Shown: positions 12,126 to 24,329 of the stretch, piece by piece
Position numbering within the stretch: position 1 is the stretch's first letter
Layout of the letters: each line of letters begins with the position of its first letter
NCBI GenBank assembly: GCA_039000515.1
Contig: JBCFYV010011164.1
Location: 48,046,704 to 48,110,703, forward strand
Direction: 5' to 3'
DNA: 64,000 bases
Source of the DNA: Timema cristinae
Taxonomy: Eukaryota > Arthropoda > Insecta > Phasmatodea > Timematidae
Program-made: the position numbers and the translations under genes
The notes under the pieces: model-generated
Databases searched by the model: none
What the model was told of the DNA's origin: nothing
The model's input: the letters and a program-made list of their open reading frames with translations, nothing else

Positions 12126-12504
12126 AGCTCTAAAATCTTACTTGGGAACAGCTTGAATACCCACCCAAATTATATCAACATACACACTTACTCAAAATAT
12201 TATTTTGTAGCCATGTAAAGTTACAAGGTTACTATTTGTGAAGGTTGTGCTAAAGAAGGGAATCAGTGGTAAAATAGTAGTGGCCTGTTGCTAAAATAAT
12301 ATTAGTGCCAGTTACATGAAAATATGTCAAACATAGATATACGCTTCACACCTTGTTAGTAAGAGAACCCCAGCAGAAACTTTTCCCTGCGAGACACCAA
12401 AGAAGGTGAGATGTTTTTAATTCTTTATTTCACACGCGTTTTACTATATGTTCAGTTACACGTGTTAAAGTAGGCTTATAATTATACTATTGTTGTAAGA
12501 ATAA

Positions 12505-12665
12505 TAAAGGTAGAATGTAGAGGAAGTGTAGCCGCGTTTGTGTGGGGTATAGTGGGAAACCATTTTGTAAAAAGACCCTGGGTACACTCAGCCGGGCTTC
12601 AAACCTAGACATCTCTGTCTCCGGCAAACCACACTTAATGATCTTGACCATGTGCTTACTGGCGT
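12505..12665 (-). mobile_element. SINE-B copy, diverged
   Basis: Reverse copy: AATGTAGAGGAAGTGTAGCC, then CAGCCGGGCTTCAAACC, the inverted B box. Confidence 0.7.
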
Positions 12666-12669
12666 GAGC

Positions 12670-13920
12670 AGTAATATATAACTGCTAATAATTAAGAAAA
12701 TTATATTTCTGTCATTTTAAGATAATATTATTGTTATATAATTTTACATTTTTTACAAAACGCTTTTATTTTTTTAACATAGGCCTACCTATTTTTACTT
12801 TCTCATAATTATAAGGATTATTATAATCATGAAAAATTTATATCTCAAGATTATTATGATAATATGCATTTATTGTGCTCCGCAACCTCAAATTGTATTT
12901 GGAAATTATGTGTGTCCCTCGGTTTGTCTGTCTGTATCTGGTACAACAACCGAAATGGTTTGATGTATTTTGTTATAACTTTATATTTAGTTATTATTTT
13001 AGTTTCATTTTAGTTCTGGTCCTTAGAATAGGCATTGTTTATTGATCAAAATTTATGAAAAATTTTAAAGTCTTGAAAATGTCTAAAAATTTTTGTTTGA
13101 AAATGGATGTCCGGAGTGTATTTGACATGACAAATAAGATTATATGCTTGTATTTTTGGCGAAAATTTGCTTAACGTTAGCGTACTAAATATTAATTTTT
13201 GAAAATTAGAGATGTTTCAAGAAAAGGGCTTTAATGATTTTATTAATTAAGTAGGCTATATCTTAGGATTGTTTGAGATTATAAAACAGAACTGTATGGT
13301 TGTTTTTCAGAGAAAAATTGATCTATAGGTACGTTACATATGATTGTTATTTTTTTTGATTAAAAATATTTCGATAATTCCTTCAAATTTGAAATCTAGT
13401 CAATGATAAATAGGGCCTACGTATATAACCAAATAATCATTTTTCAGGGATTTTTAAAAATTATTTTATAGGAGTTTACTAATTACCTATGGATTTAAAT
13501 TCAACAATATCGAAATAACTCTAGTGATTTGGTTCAAAACTAATATATGGCTACTGTTTTAAATTTTAAATAGGATTAATATTTCTTTTTTAAATTTAAG
13601 AGTATTTTAATTGATTTAAAACGTTCTGGTAAATAGTTAATATAAGAATTTTGTTCAGAATTTATATTTGAAGAGTGATTTCACACGGTGATCAAAAGTA
13701 TATGTTTATTTTTCTTAAGAAAACTTATTAAAGATTTCTTTATTAACAACATATTTTTTTAAGTTTTGCTACAAATTATAATATACTATATTATAAAGTG
13801 ATTGTGACGTACCATTTATTACATAATATCTTTTCTTAAAATTTACTTCAAGAACAATTTATCTATAATATAACATTTTATCAGTCACCTTATCGACTGA
13901 GCTGTTAAATATTTAAACTC
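12670..13920. other. Unassigned AT-rich stretch
   Basis: Nothing coding. CCTCGGTTTGTCTGTCTGTATC at 12918 resembles the start of common arthropod dispersed repeats. Confidence 0.5.
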
Positions 13921-13989
13921 TTCAGTCTCCACATTTGGTAAGGGCGTGGAAAGTGGGAGCTCGGTGGTCCAGACCACCCTTGGAATTTG

Positions 13990-14210
13990 ATGAACCTACT
14001 AGGGGGTCCATACACACACATACACATATACACACATGCACCACACACATATATATGTATACATATATATACATATATTTATATATATACATATATTTAT
14101 ATATATCATATATATATACACATATATGTATACATATACATATATATACACCACACACATACATACATATATAATATATATAATATAATAAAAGTACTTT
14201 ATATATATAA
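13990..14210. repeat. CA/TA microsatellite
   Basis: Long ACATATATATACAC-type tract, then two copies of AAAAGTACTTTATATAT. Confidence 0.95.
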
Positions 14211-14673
14211 AAAGTACTTTTATTGGTTAAAGTTAACTGCAGGCAAAATTTCGAATGTACCCCGCCCCCCTTAGAAAAAATATCTTTCTACCTAACAAGA
14301 TAGAATAGTTTCATTACAAAATGCATTTCACTTCGACCAATGAGGCGTGTGAGGTTTGGTTAGAGGCCCCCCACCCCCATCTCCACCCTTTCCACGTATT
14401 GGCACTCTTCTCAATGAACCCTTGAGTTTCGCTAGCATTTAACTTGATATTTATTTACTAAAATACGTGGTGCAATCTTGAGGCGTAGCTCTCCCCCTAC
14501 CCCCCCATGACACTTCTCTCAACTCCCGCAGCTTAAATCACTTCCCTGACGTAGTTACAATGCATTTTATAATAAATATGATGACCTTGAAATTATTACA
14601 TATGCTTTTAAATCACAGCATTGCATTTGTAACATTATTTATATCTTATGAGTATATCTAATCTATATATATA

Positions 14674-14697
14674 TTTTGTGTGTGTGTGTGTGTGTGC
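14674..14697. repeat. GT microsatellite in the first opsin intron
   Basis: (GT)n starting 9 bases into the intron of the opsin-like gene (on the minus strand AC repeats). Confidence 0.9.
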
Positions 14698-14700
14698 CTG

Positions 14701-14707
14701 TCTTACT
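14701..14707 (-). promoter_or_regulatory. Splice donor after TM1 of the opsin-like gene
   Basis: The exon ends ...ATCAA and the intron begins GTAAGA, a canonical 5' splice site. It is phase 2, splitting the residue after the TM1 segment. No acceptor followed by a TM2-like exon was found at lower coordinates, so the intron would exceed 14.7 kb. Confidence 0.7.
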
Positions 14708-17700
14708 TGATGAACATGGCGATGACAAGCAGGTTCCCACCAACACCAGCTGACAAGATCACGCAGTAGATGGCGGCAAGGCAGTAGTGCGCCATGGGGT
14801 CAGGAGGCTCGAACTGCAGCCAATGAGGGTTGATGCTCAGCAGGTAGTTGTCCGTGAAGAAGCCGTGAGACTTCCACGACGACACCGGCCATCGACTCCG
14901 GAACTGCTCCAACAAGGCAGCTCTCCCCTCTGACTTGGGATCTTGTTCTAGGGTCGTCGTGTTAGGAGAATATGAAGCTCCAGGAGGTGTCACAGAAGTG
15001 CGAGATAGGTTCGCCTCGGGAGGGTATTGTGATTCGATTCTCACTTTGAATATATTGGTCGATGCTAGTTGGAGCCCAGAACTCACTTCTGTTAGGGTTG
15101 TTTTTACTCCATGGGTAGTTATGGTGCTAGAACCGACACCTCCAAACTTCGGTTCATGTTGATACATCGCAGTTGAAGGGAAATTTTTCATCCCAGATGT
15201 CACTTGATCCTCTTTAGGTGTTGATAAAAGTGCATGCAAAATTTATCCCTAAGGGTTGGGATACTTTTGAACTATCCCCTCCAAGCAGAGATGATATTGT
15301 TGGATTCGTTGTAGAAATTTTAGCAATGTCGAGCTTGTCCAATAAGCCTGGATCATCAGTTGAAGTTAAAACACTCGATTGACTTTTTAGCGAGCTTGTA
15401 TGAACGATAGTAGTTTCAGGAAGCACCTGTACTTTACTTTTGATTTCTGCCCGGGTGAAGTTATAAAGTCTGTTAAATCTGAATTCTGGTTGGTGTAACG
15501 TGTATCCCCATCGTAGCCTACTTTCGATTGGAATATTTCTGACAACGGTGTTGTATTAAAAACAAAACCTAAAGGCACGACTGTATCCAAATGAACATTG
15601 CTTGTTATTTTTATGGTTTGATTTTCCACCTCTAAGAAATTAGTTTGCATCTTTGGTTCGTAAGTTGAAGTTGATTCGGCTTCGTCATCTCCCTGAAGTG
15701 TGTTTTCTGTTGATACTTCAGATTGAAACATCGATGGGAAGTTTTTATTTGTATGTGTGGTTGTTATTTGTAGTTTCGATGAGGATGTTGTTGGTCTATG
15801 GGGTTGTTTGTAAAGTTTTATCGTCGCCTGTGTCCAATCGTAGCTTTTTGTTGAGGGTGGTAGCCCCATTTCACTCTGTGCGATGATGCTTGGTGTTTTG
15901 TTTTGTATCGTTGGAACAATCTCAGTCTGGCTGGGTCTACCCTTCGGCAGTGTTTGGACCAACCTGGTATTTCCAATTATGAATGAGACGTTAAGGGGGA
16001 CAGTACTCGTTTGTAATAGCTCCGACAATTTAATCGATTCACTGAGAACTTTGGTCGGATGTTTGAGGATGGGGTTTCGCCTGGTATTGGAAATAGATGG
16101 GGTTACAGGTTTCAAATTTAAGTTATCCTTATTGTTGGTATCATATTTAAATCCCTATAAAAATCCATGTTTAATACATTTCCTAATATCCAGAAAAATT
16201 TCTGTCTGGATTAATCGTTTGCCAAAAAAGTTTAGATAAATAAAACGAAGACTTGAAAATAGTTTCTCTTAAATCTTCTATTAAATTATGTGAACTCTCC
16301 CTTTTCGTGCGAATAAAATAGTTTTGGTTTTTCACAACTTTAGGGTCATCCAATTTAGTAGTATTTAAAGTAGTTACTGTTTTATTGAGGTTAGTGGCTA
16401 GTAAGGATGATGCAATTAAATGGTTTAATCTATTTTCTCTTGACTTTTACTAAAACTTTTGTCTAGTATTTTTGTTGGAGTAATCTTTCTAAGAATAGAA
16501 TGAGCACTTAAATTTAAATACGAACTTATAATGTGAGTTATTTTGTATACTTGTAATCTACACCCGTTCTTTACAGATGGCACGTGATGCAATTTAAATG
16601 ATGGGGTAAAAATTAGGTAAATAAAAACATTTTTGTTGAGTTTGCATTTCATTTGGTTGATAAATAGTGGATAGTGTTTTATAAAACACTTTTGTAAATT
16701 TCCGTAAGTTAAAATGGCTTTAAATTTGGGAGTGTTAAAGATCCATTCAACGTATTTAATGACCACCAAAACTGATATATTCTCTTTGATCCCATCAAAT
16801 TTAATTGATGAACTTGATGTCTGGTATTTTATGAAATGTAGCAAAGGATTTATTTTGGGATTAACATTAATTATATTTTCACTCCACAAGCAAAACAAAT
16901 TGAAATTACTGATAGAATTCATAAGCAGTGATGCAGTATTTGTCGATGGGAATGAAACTAATTTTATTATTTTATCCATGTAAAAAAACAATGGTGACGT
17001 ATTTGTTCAGCTATTTTCTTGCCATGTGAAACTTTTCCAGACGGATTTTTTTTTAACGGGACAAGTAAAATGACATTTTTTGTACTTCTAGGGGAAACAA
17101 ACACTTCAAAGAACTTCCCTCTAAGTTTGTAGAAGAGTGATAACGGTGTTGAATCTATTCTTTTGCCATTGAACAAGCTCCAAGACAAAGTTGAATGTTT
17201 TCTCTCTCTCCGTAATGAAATAAAAGATGACCTCTCGTTCCTTTCTCTTTTATTTCGAATGAAAGGTAGGGGATTGAAAATAGTTTCAAGGTAACTAGCT
17301 CCAGTTTGTCGATGGGCACTATTCCCATTGATGGGGTTATGTAATTTAGGTTTGTTCTTTATTTTTTGGGGGGTGAATAGTTTTTCATAATCGTTTGAGT
17401 ATTTAGCCAAATAAAGGGTATAAATAGTTTTCATCTCATTTTTTAATCGGTCTAATGTAGCTACTGAGCTTATTCTACTATAAACAGGCCTTGAAATCAT
17501 TAGAAATTGATACGGATCACTGCTTTATCAATTTCACAGTCAAGAAAATGCTTTTATTATTAAAATATTTTTCTAAAAATAGTAGAGTATTAAAACAATT
17601 TTTTTCTCTGTATATTGATTTGAAAAACATTTTATCTTGTGTATAAAACTGAGACTTCTTGTGTGAGTTCACCAATTGATGCAGGTTTTTAAGTTCAAAA

Positions 17701-18124
17701 CTGTACTTTGGTTTGTTATGACATATTTGTTGTTTGAAGGTGAGTTTGAACACGGAAACTTTAAACAAAGCCGAAGGTAACATTTTGTGGCATCTCCTAG
17801 TAAAACAAGAGATACCGCACATTTCTTCTTCCTTTCTTCTCGTGACTAAAGATGAAAGATCAAACTTGGGAGAAGCGAAACTTTGAACGAGTTTTTTATA
17901 TAATAGTTTTGGAAATTTTTTGTAAATAATTCTGATATATTATTTCTAATTAAAAAAACGTTTTTGGACAGATTTAAGGCTAAGTTTTGAGTTCTTATTG
18001 CCCTAATAAGTTTGTGTTCAAACTCTCTGCCACTTACGAGATCACTTTCTGTCCCGTTTAAAGAAAACACTCTCTGTATAACGATCCAAATCAAAGCACT
18101 TAGTATCACTTGCGCACACTTCAT
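14707..18124 (-). CDS. Opsin-like GPCR, large 5' coding exon with signal peptide and giant extracellular N-terminus (partial, frame-broken)
   Basis: Predicted light-sensing or opsin-derived receptor; only the N-terminus through TM1 is present. The last 45 residues carry the rhabdomeric-opsin signature before TM1 (His-Trp, a PP-D-P turn) and a TM1 with the Gly-Asn of helix 1 (GGNLLVIAMF). The exon stops at a GTAAGA donor. At the other end is a Kozak-perfect ATG and a signal peptide (MKCAQVILSALIWIVIQRVFS). In between, open frames abut or overlap: 18124-17846, ~17880-17517, ~17510-16967, 16991-16425, 16440-16185, ~16160-15387, ~15440-15214 and ~15236-14707. Most switches fall in A/T runs, for example the T7 at 16982-16988. 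The 3' third is Ser/Thr/Asn-rich with NxT/S sites, as expected of a glycosylated stalk. Inference: about 1,140 codons, far longer than usual opsin N-termini; Rh7- or arthropsin-like is possible. Alternatives are a decayed gene, or two fused loci. Confidence 0.6.
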
Positions 18125-18130
18125 GGCGGC
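18121..18130 (-). promoter_or_regulatory. Kozak context of the opsin-like gene start
   Basis: On the minus strand the start reads GCCGCCATGA, the full vertebrate/arthropod-type Kozak consensus, and it is followed at once by a hydrophobic signal peptide. This decides the start over the open frame that extends about 16 codons further upstream without another ATG. Confidence 0.65.
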
Positions 18131-18539
18131 TCTAGTTGGAAACAGAGTATGGGCAATTAGTAACACTCCCAAATAATGATCATGTACAGTACATGTTGCA
18201 AAATATTAATAATCAAACTATCCTTTTGGCTAGTAAATATACATAAATGCCCATATTTAATTTGTCAAAGTATATTTCAGATAAATGTTGAATAGTTGTC
18301 CAAGACACACGTGTTAGTTGCACGAGACGAGGTAGTCCCCGTGTATGGGGAAAACGCCTAAAGCTAATTTAGATTTATATATAAGGTTTGCACTGCGTCT
18401 TACTGCCCATCCGGTTATCCACATTTAATTACACTAATGAGGTATGGACAGTGAAGGTATAATTGGGAAAGAACAAACCAACATTTGAATGAAGGCACAA
18501 TGGCAAACTGTTTACGATTATTATCCTTAGTCTTTTTAT

Positions 18540-18772
18540 TTTAGCACCGCGTTTTACTACACGTTCTGGGTTATACGCTTATGCACTAACTACACTAATG
18601 TGTTAGGGATTAATAAGGCTATATTTATAGGACGTGCACCCGCATTTGCATGGATGGGGATTATAAAACCACCCTCAGCTCCCCCGTCCGAGATTTAACC
18701 CCAACCTTCTTGTCACAAGCAAACCAAACAAGCTAAGCTTGACGTTTAATCCGTGTTCCCACCGACGTGGGT
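18540..18772 (-). mobile_element. SINE-B copy with tail
   Basis: Tail AGCACCGCGTTTTACTACAC at 18543 and head CCACCGACGTGGG at 18760-18772. It lies about 0.4 kb upstream of the opsin-like start codon. Confidence 0.8.
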
Positions 18773-18779
18773 GAAATTA

Positions 18780-19555
18780 AATGGGTATGTCTGAAAGTAC
18801 TTTATTGCCTGACATAATAAAGATATAACCTCTAGGATATTTGAAACATTATTAAAATCCATACCGGTGGTTGCGAGGTCTAAGGTGTGAGGATATCAGG
18901 AGACTGAATCAATAGTCACGAGACAGTCTTAGTCAGAATCCAGTAGGATGCACTGAGAATTATGTTTACAACATAGTTTCCCGCCCTCCTTGAGCACAAA
19001 TGTTAGTACACTTTGGTATCTAAATTCCCGAAAGGAAGTTTATATATATTTAAAAAACAAATTGTGTAGGGGACTAAACATATATATACATTATTTTAGA
19101 AACCTCTTTCTTTCTATTGATTTCGCTCTTGACTTGTGTAACCGGAGGAAAAAGATCAAACAAGATTTATAATTGGAGCCGAATCATCTTTTTATATTAC
19201 GGGGGAAATAGGATCATAAGTAACTTACTTTCTCATGTTTTAAGGCTGAACTACACAGTAATGTTTATTTATATGCTACTTTGCGGCGTCAAAAACAACA
19301 TTACTCTAATATGATTTAATTGCATTATAATCGAAGAATATTTGAACAACTGTCTTGAACTAACGCAATAGCCGTGAAAATATGTATTATCCCCTGACAG
19401 GCAACACGTGACTAATATATATAGCACTTCCCTCTCACCAACCCTCAGCGTTCATTCCAATTTTCAGAGGACATCATACAGCTAGAAAATACACTAGATA
19501 TATTCTCACATATTCATACGTCAAGTCATGTTATTTACAGCACTCAAGTTGATAA
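18780..19555. other. Unassigned, no gene seen
   Basis: Frames of 60-65 residues lack any recognisable motif. Confidence 0.5.
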
Positions 19556-19561
19556 ATAAAT

Positions 19562-19796
19562 AATGTCCTACTACCTGTTCAGGTTATACGCATATGTAGG
19601 TCTGCTAATTACTCTAATTAGTTAGGGATGAGGAATGTTGAATATAGAGGAAGATTACTTTCATTTGCGTGGAGGGAGAGTGGAAAACCATTTGAGGATA
19701 AACCTCAGCACAGCCAACTGGGATTCGAATCTCAATCTCCTTGTCCGAGGCAGTTCTAACACGAGTGTGATGCCTTAGACCATGCGGTCACCGAAG
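19562..19796 (-). mobile_element. SINE-B copy
   Basis: Tail CCTACTACCTGTTCAGGTTA, body with GGAGGGAGAGTGGAAAACCA, head CATGCGGTCACCGAAG. Confidence 0.85.
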
Positions 19797-20074
19797 AAGG
19801 TTTGATATATATTAATATTATTAATATATATACATATAATAAATCTAATATAAGTTTAAATGGTCCTTTCTATTAAAATTGGACTGTAGGTTATCTAGGT
19901 TTGTTCTAGCCTCACTGAGTAGCTTACATTATTGCCGGTGTGCGTCAATAAAAGAAGTTCTACTGTTCTAATATTCTCTTGCAATTCAAACACAGGTTCC
20001 TTTTCTATAAAAGTTCAGACTAGGATCTACATGACGTCTATAAAATATTGATTCATTTGAAATTCATCTTGATA

Positions 20075-20275
20075 CCGAAAAACTTAGAAGATATTTATTT
20101 GCTTTGTGCAGCTCTCCATTGTCCTTTGTTTTGCAGTCTTTATGGCAAAATATTTTTTATGACCAAAATAAATCAAATATTTCTCAGTACAAACATAGAA
20201 TTTAGCTTTCTTAACATGTTTACTTCAACAGTTCCTAAATATTTGTCATGAGCATGGTGGCATTATCTAACAAAC
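20075..20275 (+). repeat. Dispersed repeat R2, copy 3
   Basis: TTTATGGCAAAATATTTTTTAT, CAAAATAAATCAAATATTTCTC, AAATATTTGTCATGAGC. Confidence 0.7.
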
Positions 20276-20329
20276 ATTTTAAATCGAAAGAAAATGTCAT
20301 TAAATTCCAGGACACTTTTGACCTACATT

Positions 20330-20560
20330 CAAGGAATATTGATATCACCATTTGAAGAAAATTAAACTCTATGTTTGTACCGGAGCAATATTTGATTTAT
20401 TTTGTCCAAACATATATTTTGCCATAAAAACTGCAAAAACAATGGTTTTTTTTCTCGCGTTCCCTTCCATCCGACCCTAAGAAACTGTTTTTTATAAAAA
20501 AGAAAATTTTTCAGGAGCCTAATGTAATATTTTCGTTGCGGTATAGTAACCACAATGTTT
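20330..20560 (-). repeat. Dispersed repeat R2, copy 4, inverted to copy 3
   Basis: Reverse copy 55 bp from copy 3, making a large stem-loop. Confidence 0.7.
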
Positions 20561-20564
20561 ATTG

Positions 20565-21190
20565 AAGTTTAATGATATATTATTAACTCAATAAATTCGA
20601 ATAAATAAGCTCAATTTGTTCTTATAGCAATAAAAATGAAAGTTTGCAAACAATGTTTATTAATAATATATTGTTGGTCAAGACAGAACATAATAAATAA
20701 TGGTTTTTAAAAAGAAACGAAGTTAAAATACTTTAAAAAGTGAATCAAATACTCTTAAAACGTCTGAACTAAAAAATTATAAAAAGATTTGTGTCCGTTA
20801 TAGATAGCTCGAGAAGTAAATAAATTGTATAGCACGAAAAATTCGTAAATATATGTTAAGGTATAAGAAATGAGGGTGTTGATTTAATTCAAGAGGATGC
20901 TTATGGTTGGCTTGGGAGTTTATAATGCACGCGATACAGTTCGAATGAGTCTCCGAATCATAGTGCGATAAACTGGCGTTTTCATTGGAAAACAGTGTGA
21001 TTGAAACAAATGAAACTATTTTACCAAAAAACAACAACAATATATTGAAAAATAGTTATTTAAAATAAACCACTAATTCACTGTTGTCAAGAGAAGAATT
21101 CAGAAAATCACGCGTTTTGTTTTGATTTCTGGTTTGAGCTGTATCTAGCACCCCGGTTAATCGGACTTGAGATGGGCTCTCTAACTACCC
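20565..21190. other. Unassigned AT-rich stretch
   Basis: Nothing supported. A minus-strand frame of 80 residues (21040-20798) has no known features. Confidence 0.5.
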
Positions 21191-21194
21191 ACGT

Positions 21195-21436
21195 AGATGG
21201 TCATGTGGAAAAAGGTATCAATTCTCATACAGTCTTGTTTGCCATTGACAGTAAGATCGAGGTTCAAATCTTTTCTGGGTGTACAGAGGGTTGTTTTTCA
21301 TAGAGCGTCTGGGTTTACACATTTCCTCTATGCAAATTAGTGTATAGCAATTAAAATCAACCTAAATTCCACCTTTCTCATTCCTACGCCCCTAGCGTGT
21401 GGCTATCCCGGACGGATAGGAAGACGCGGTGAACGA
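21195..21436 (+). mobile_element. SINE-B copy, diverged
   Basis: AAGATCGAGGTTCAAATC, GGTTGTTTTTCATAGAG, and tail GGACGGATAGGAAGACGCGG. Confidence 0.7.
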
Positions 21437-21599
21437 ACATGAAAATATATTAATTTTCCAGCCAATTAATAGTTATTTGAAAGAAATGTTTAATTCCTCA
21501 TCCTGGTAAAGTTATTGACACAACCAAATGAACTATGACGACCAGTAGAAATGTGGTTTTTAAAATTTCACAGGTGAATTCTTTTCGAAGCCAGGTAGG

Positions 21600-21950
21600 T
21601 TCGTCAAAACAACAAGCTGCGCGCCAAACTTGGAGATTCATCCTAAGGTAAACACGTCCCCCGTCAAGAGGAAATATCGCCAACCCCAAACCCTTCTCGC
21701 GAGTTTGACGAACACTCACAGTTGCGTTAGGGCGAACCCCCGGATTATGTCTGAGTCTCGGATGGACGTTTACGAGCGCAACGCGTCCGTCGGTGACTGT
21801 CGGAAAGATACGGTACAGCCTAGACTGTGCCCTGCTTCCGGCATCACTGAAGACTGCTGTTTCCGAAATTACGCATGCGCAGAGGACACCCCATGGCAAG
21901 AGGGTCGTACCGGGAGGGGAAGACCTACCCTTACACGTATTATGTTGTAA
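21600..21950. promoter_or_regulatory. CpG-rich island with an NRF1-like palindrome
   Basis: About 350 bp of clearly raised G+C with many CpG in an AT-rich setting. ACGCATGCGC lies at 21871-21880, with TTCCGAAA just before. A minus-strand frame of 133 residues (21899-21498) spans it and ends in a hydrophobic helix; I do not recognise it. Could be a promoter of an unseen gene or of a transposon. Confidence 0.4.
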
Positions 21951-22059
21951 GCGGTCCTTTGTGAGCTATGAGATTAGCTTTTTACTTGCTCTCTCTTTAT
22001 TAAAGGTGGGAGTATTTAAGTTTATGGTCAGGAATTAAATTGCAAGCCCGCTTTGTGTG

Positions 22060-22284
22060 GTCTTATGGTTCTAGCTGCTACTCTCGCAATATACTGGACT
22101 GCCAATGACTGGTAGATCGTGGTTCAATCCGGTCTGATATACTGAAGGTGGATTTTTATTAAATGTTTTCTCCACGCAAATTAGGATACACTTCCTATAA
22201 ATATAACCCTACTCACACAACCCATTAGCGGAATCATTACACAAGAGTATTGCTCAAATGAGTAGTAAGACGTGGTGCTAAAAA
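22060..22284 (+). mobile_element. SINE-B copy, diverged
   Basis: GATCGTGGTTCAATCC, TTCTCCACGCAAATTAGG, and tail GAGTAGTAAGACGTGGTGCT. Confidence 0.75.
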
Positions 22285-22854
22285 TAATCACATTTCCTTC
22301 TTTCCAAAATATTTCCCTCTCCCATGTTTCATCTTCAAGATACCTATTTCCTATTTTATACTATCTGAAATATCTACTTCTCCACTCCTTAGCTATATAA
22401 AATAATCCTTCTCTCTTATGTGTCATAATAATTATCAAGGCTATCTCCTCTTTCTCTGTCCCCTTGTATCTATGATATATTTATTCATACTGTATCCTAC
22501 TATCGGTTAGGCTATATCTCCCTCTCTTCTGTGTTCTACTACATGAGATAGCTTCCTCTTTTCTATCACCTATAAACCAGATTACCCTACTAAGGATAAA
22601 AAATATAAAAGATTAAAATTTTAACTTATTACTTTATACGTGGTGATTTAAATTATTTTGAAAAAAAGTTTATTTTTTCCAAAGTTTCCCCAACTTGCCC
22701 CATATGATAAGGCCACAGCTGGACCAAAATGAAGGTGGAATGATGGAATTACATAGCTTGTACAAATCGGAAGGGCAATGATTGACGATATATTCCTCCA
22801 GGTTATATGTATGTTAAATTTTACACAGAAAAAAACCTATTGGGGACGATTTAG

Positions 22855-24170
22855 AGATTACTGCGAACAACATTTAGTTTGACAGGGTTAATGAGCTTAA
22901 ATATTTAGAAACCATCTTAACAAGCAATAACGCCGTTATAATGGAAATTAGGAGAAGAATACAGTCAAGAAATGCATGCTACAATTCTGTCAGAAAGTTG
23001 TTAACCTCTCGCCTGCTTTCAAAGAATGTAAACTGAGAATATACCAGACAAATTTTTTACCGATTGTTCTCTATGCTTGTGAAACGTGGTATCTTACCTA
23101 ACATGACGAGAACAAGATTAGGATGTTCGAAAACAAGGTAGGCCTACTTAGGAAAATATTTCGTTTAAAAAATGATGAGGATACTGGGGAGTGGAGGAGG
23201 TTACATAATGACAAGTGACATACCTTTTACTCATCACATGTCATTGTTAGGATGATCAAGTCTCGTAGATTACTGTGGGCAGGACATGCAGTGTGAATGG
23301 GAGAATCTAGAACCTTGTTCAGAGTACAGACTGGCAAACCCGATGGGAATAAACCATTGGAAAGACCTAGACGTTGATGTGAGGATAACAAACATTATTA
23401 TGAACCTGAAAAATATAGGGTGTAGTGAGGTGGACTGGATAGAACTAGCTCAATATACGGATAGGGTGAAATGAGGTGGACTGGACAGAACTAGCTCAAG
23501 ATAGGGATTGGGTGTGATGAGAGTAACTGGATAGAACTAGCTCAAGGTAGGAGTAGGGTGTAATGAAGAGGACTAGATAGAACTATCTCAAGATAAAGAT
23601 ATGATGTAATGAGGTGGACTGGACAGAACTAGCTCAAGATAGGGATACGGTGTAATGAGAGTGACTGGATAGAACTAGCTCAAGGTAGGAGTAGGGTGTA
23701 ATGAAGAGGACTAGATAGAACTATCTCAAGATAAAGATATGATGTAATGAGGTGGACTGGACAGAACTAGCTCAAGATAGGGATACGGTGTAATGAGAGT
23801 GACTGGATAGAACTAGCTCAAGGTAGGAGTAGGGTGTAATGAAGAGGACTAGATAGAACTATCTCAAGATAAAGATATGATGTAATGAAGTGTACTGGAT
23901 TGAACTAGCTCAAGATAGGAGTAGGGTGTATTGAGGTGGAATAGATAGAGCTATCTCAAGATAAAGATATAATGTAATGAGGTGGACTGGATTGAACTAG
24001 ATCAAGATAAGAGTAGGGTGTATTGAGGTGGAATAGATAGAGCTATCTCAAGATAGTGATAGGGTGTAATGAGAGGGACTGGGTAGAACTATCTCAGGAT
24101 AGGAATAGGTGGCGTACTTTTGTAGGTGCGGCAATGAGCTTTCGAGTTATTTATGCCAGAGAGTAATTAA
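22855..24170 (+). pseudogene. LINE ORF2 3' end with internal tandem expansion
   Basis: Translates, with stops, to the thumb and C-terminal region of a non-LTR RT: ELKYLETILTSNNAV, RNACYNSVRKLLTSRLL, LPIVLYACETWYLT, ENKV...LRKIF, EDTGEWRRLHND, then a downstream frame 23286-23474 ending IGCSEVDWIELAQ. The natural last residues (RWRTFVGAAMSFRVIYARE and a stop) are still present at about 24108-24166. Between the two, the motif has been amplified into a tandem array. Related to RTE-like LINEs by this C-terminal pattern, though clade is not certain. Confidence 0.75.
23400..24110 (+). repeat. 46-bp minisatellite with 138-bp higher-order unit
   Basis: Monomer about 46 bp around AGAACTAGCTCAAGATAGG and GGTGTAATGAGG. 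Three variant monomers form a 138-bp unit; its start CTGGACAGAACTAGC recurs at 23481, 23619 and 23757. The 3' part is more degenerate. The monomer equals the LINE codons for GCSEVDWIELAQ plus neighbours. Confidence 0.9.
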
Positions 24171-24329
24171 GAAAGTAAATAATTATTTTCAGCCATTTTA
24201 GAAGTATATGTAATATTTATAAAGTGGTTTAGTTTATTTCAATTCTTCCATTACCCATAACACTGGTTGGAGAGTCTAAGGTGTCACTATCACCATTGAC
24301 TCTATTGCCACTGATGGGGAGATGATAGT

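Noticed and set aside
13922..14274. Tyr/Ile/His-rich frames on both strands
   Set aside because: Dinucleotide repeat translated; no coding signal.
21498..21899. 133-residue protein over the CpG-rich patch
   Set aside because: Long frames are expected in GC-rich DNA; alternative plus-strand frames are equally open and no domain is seen.
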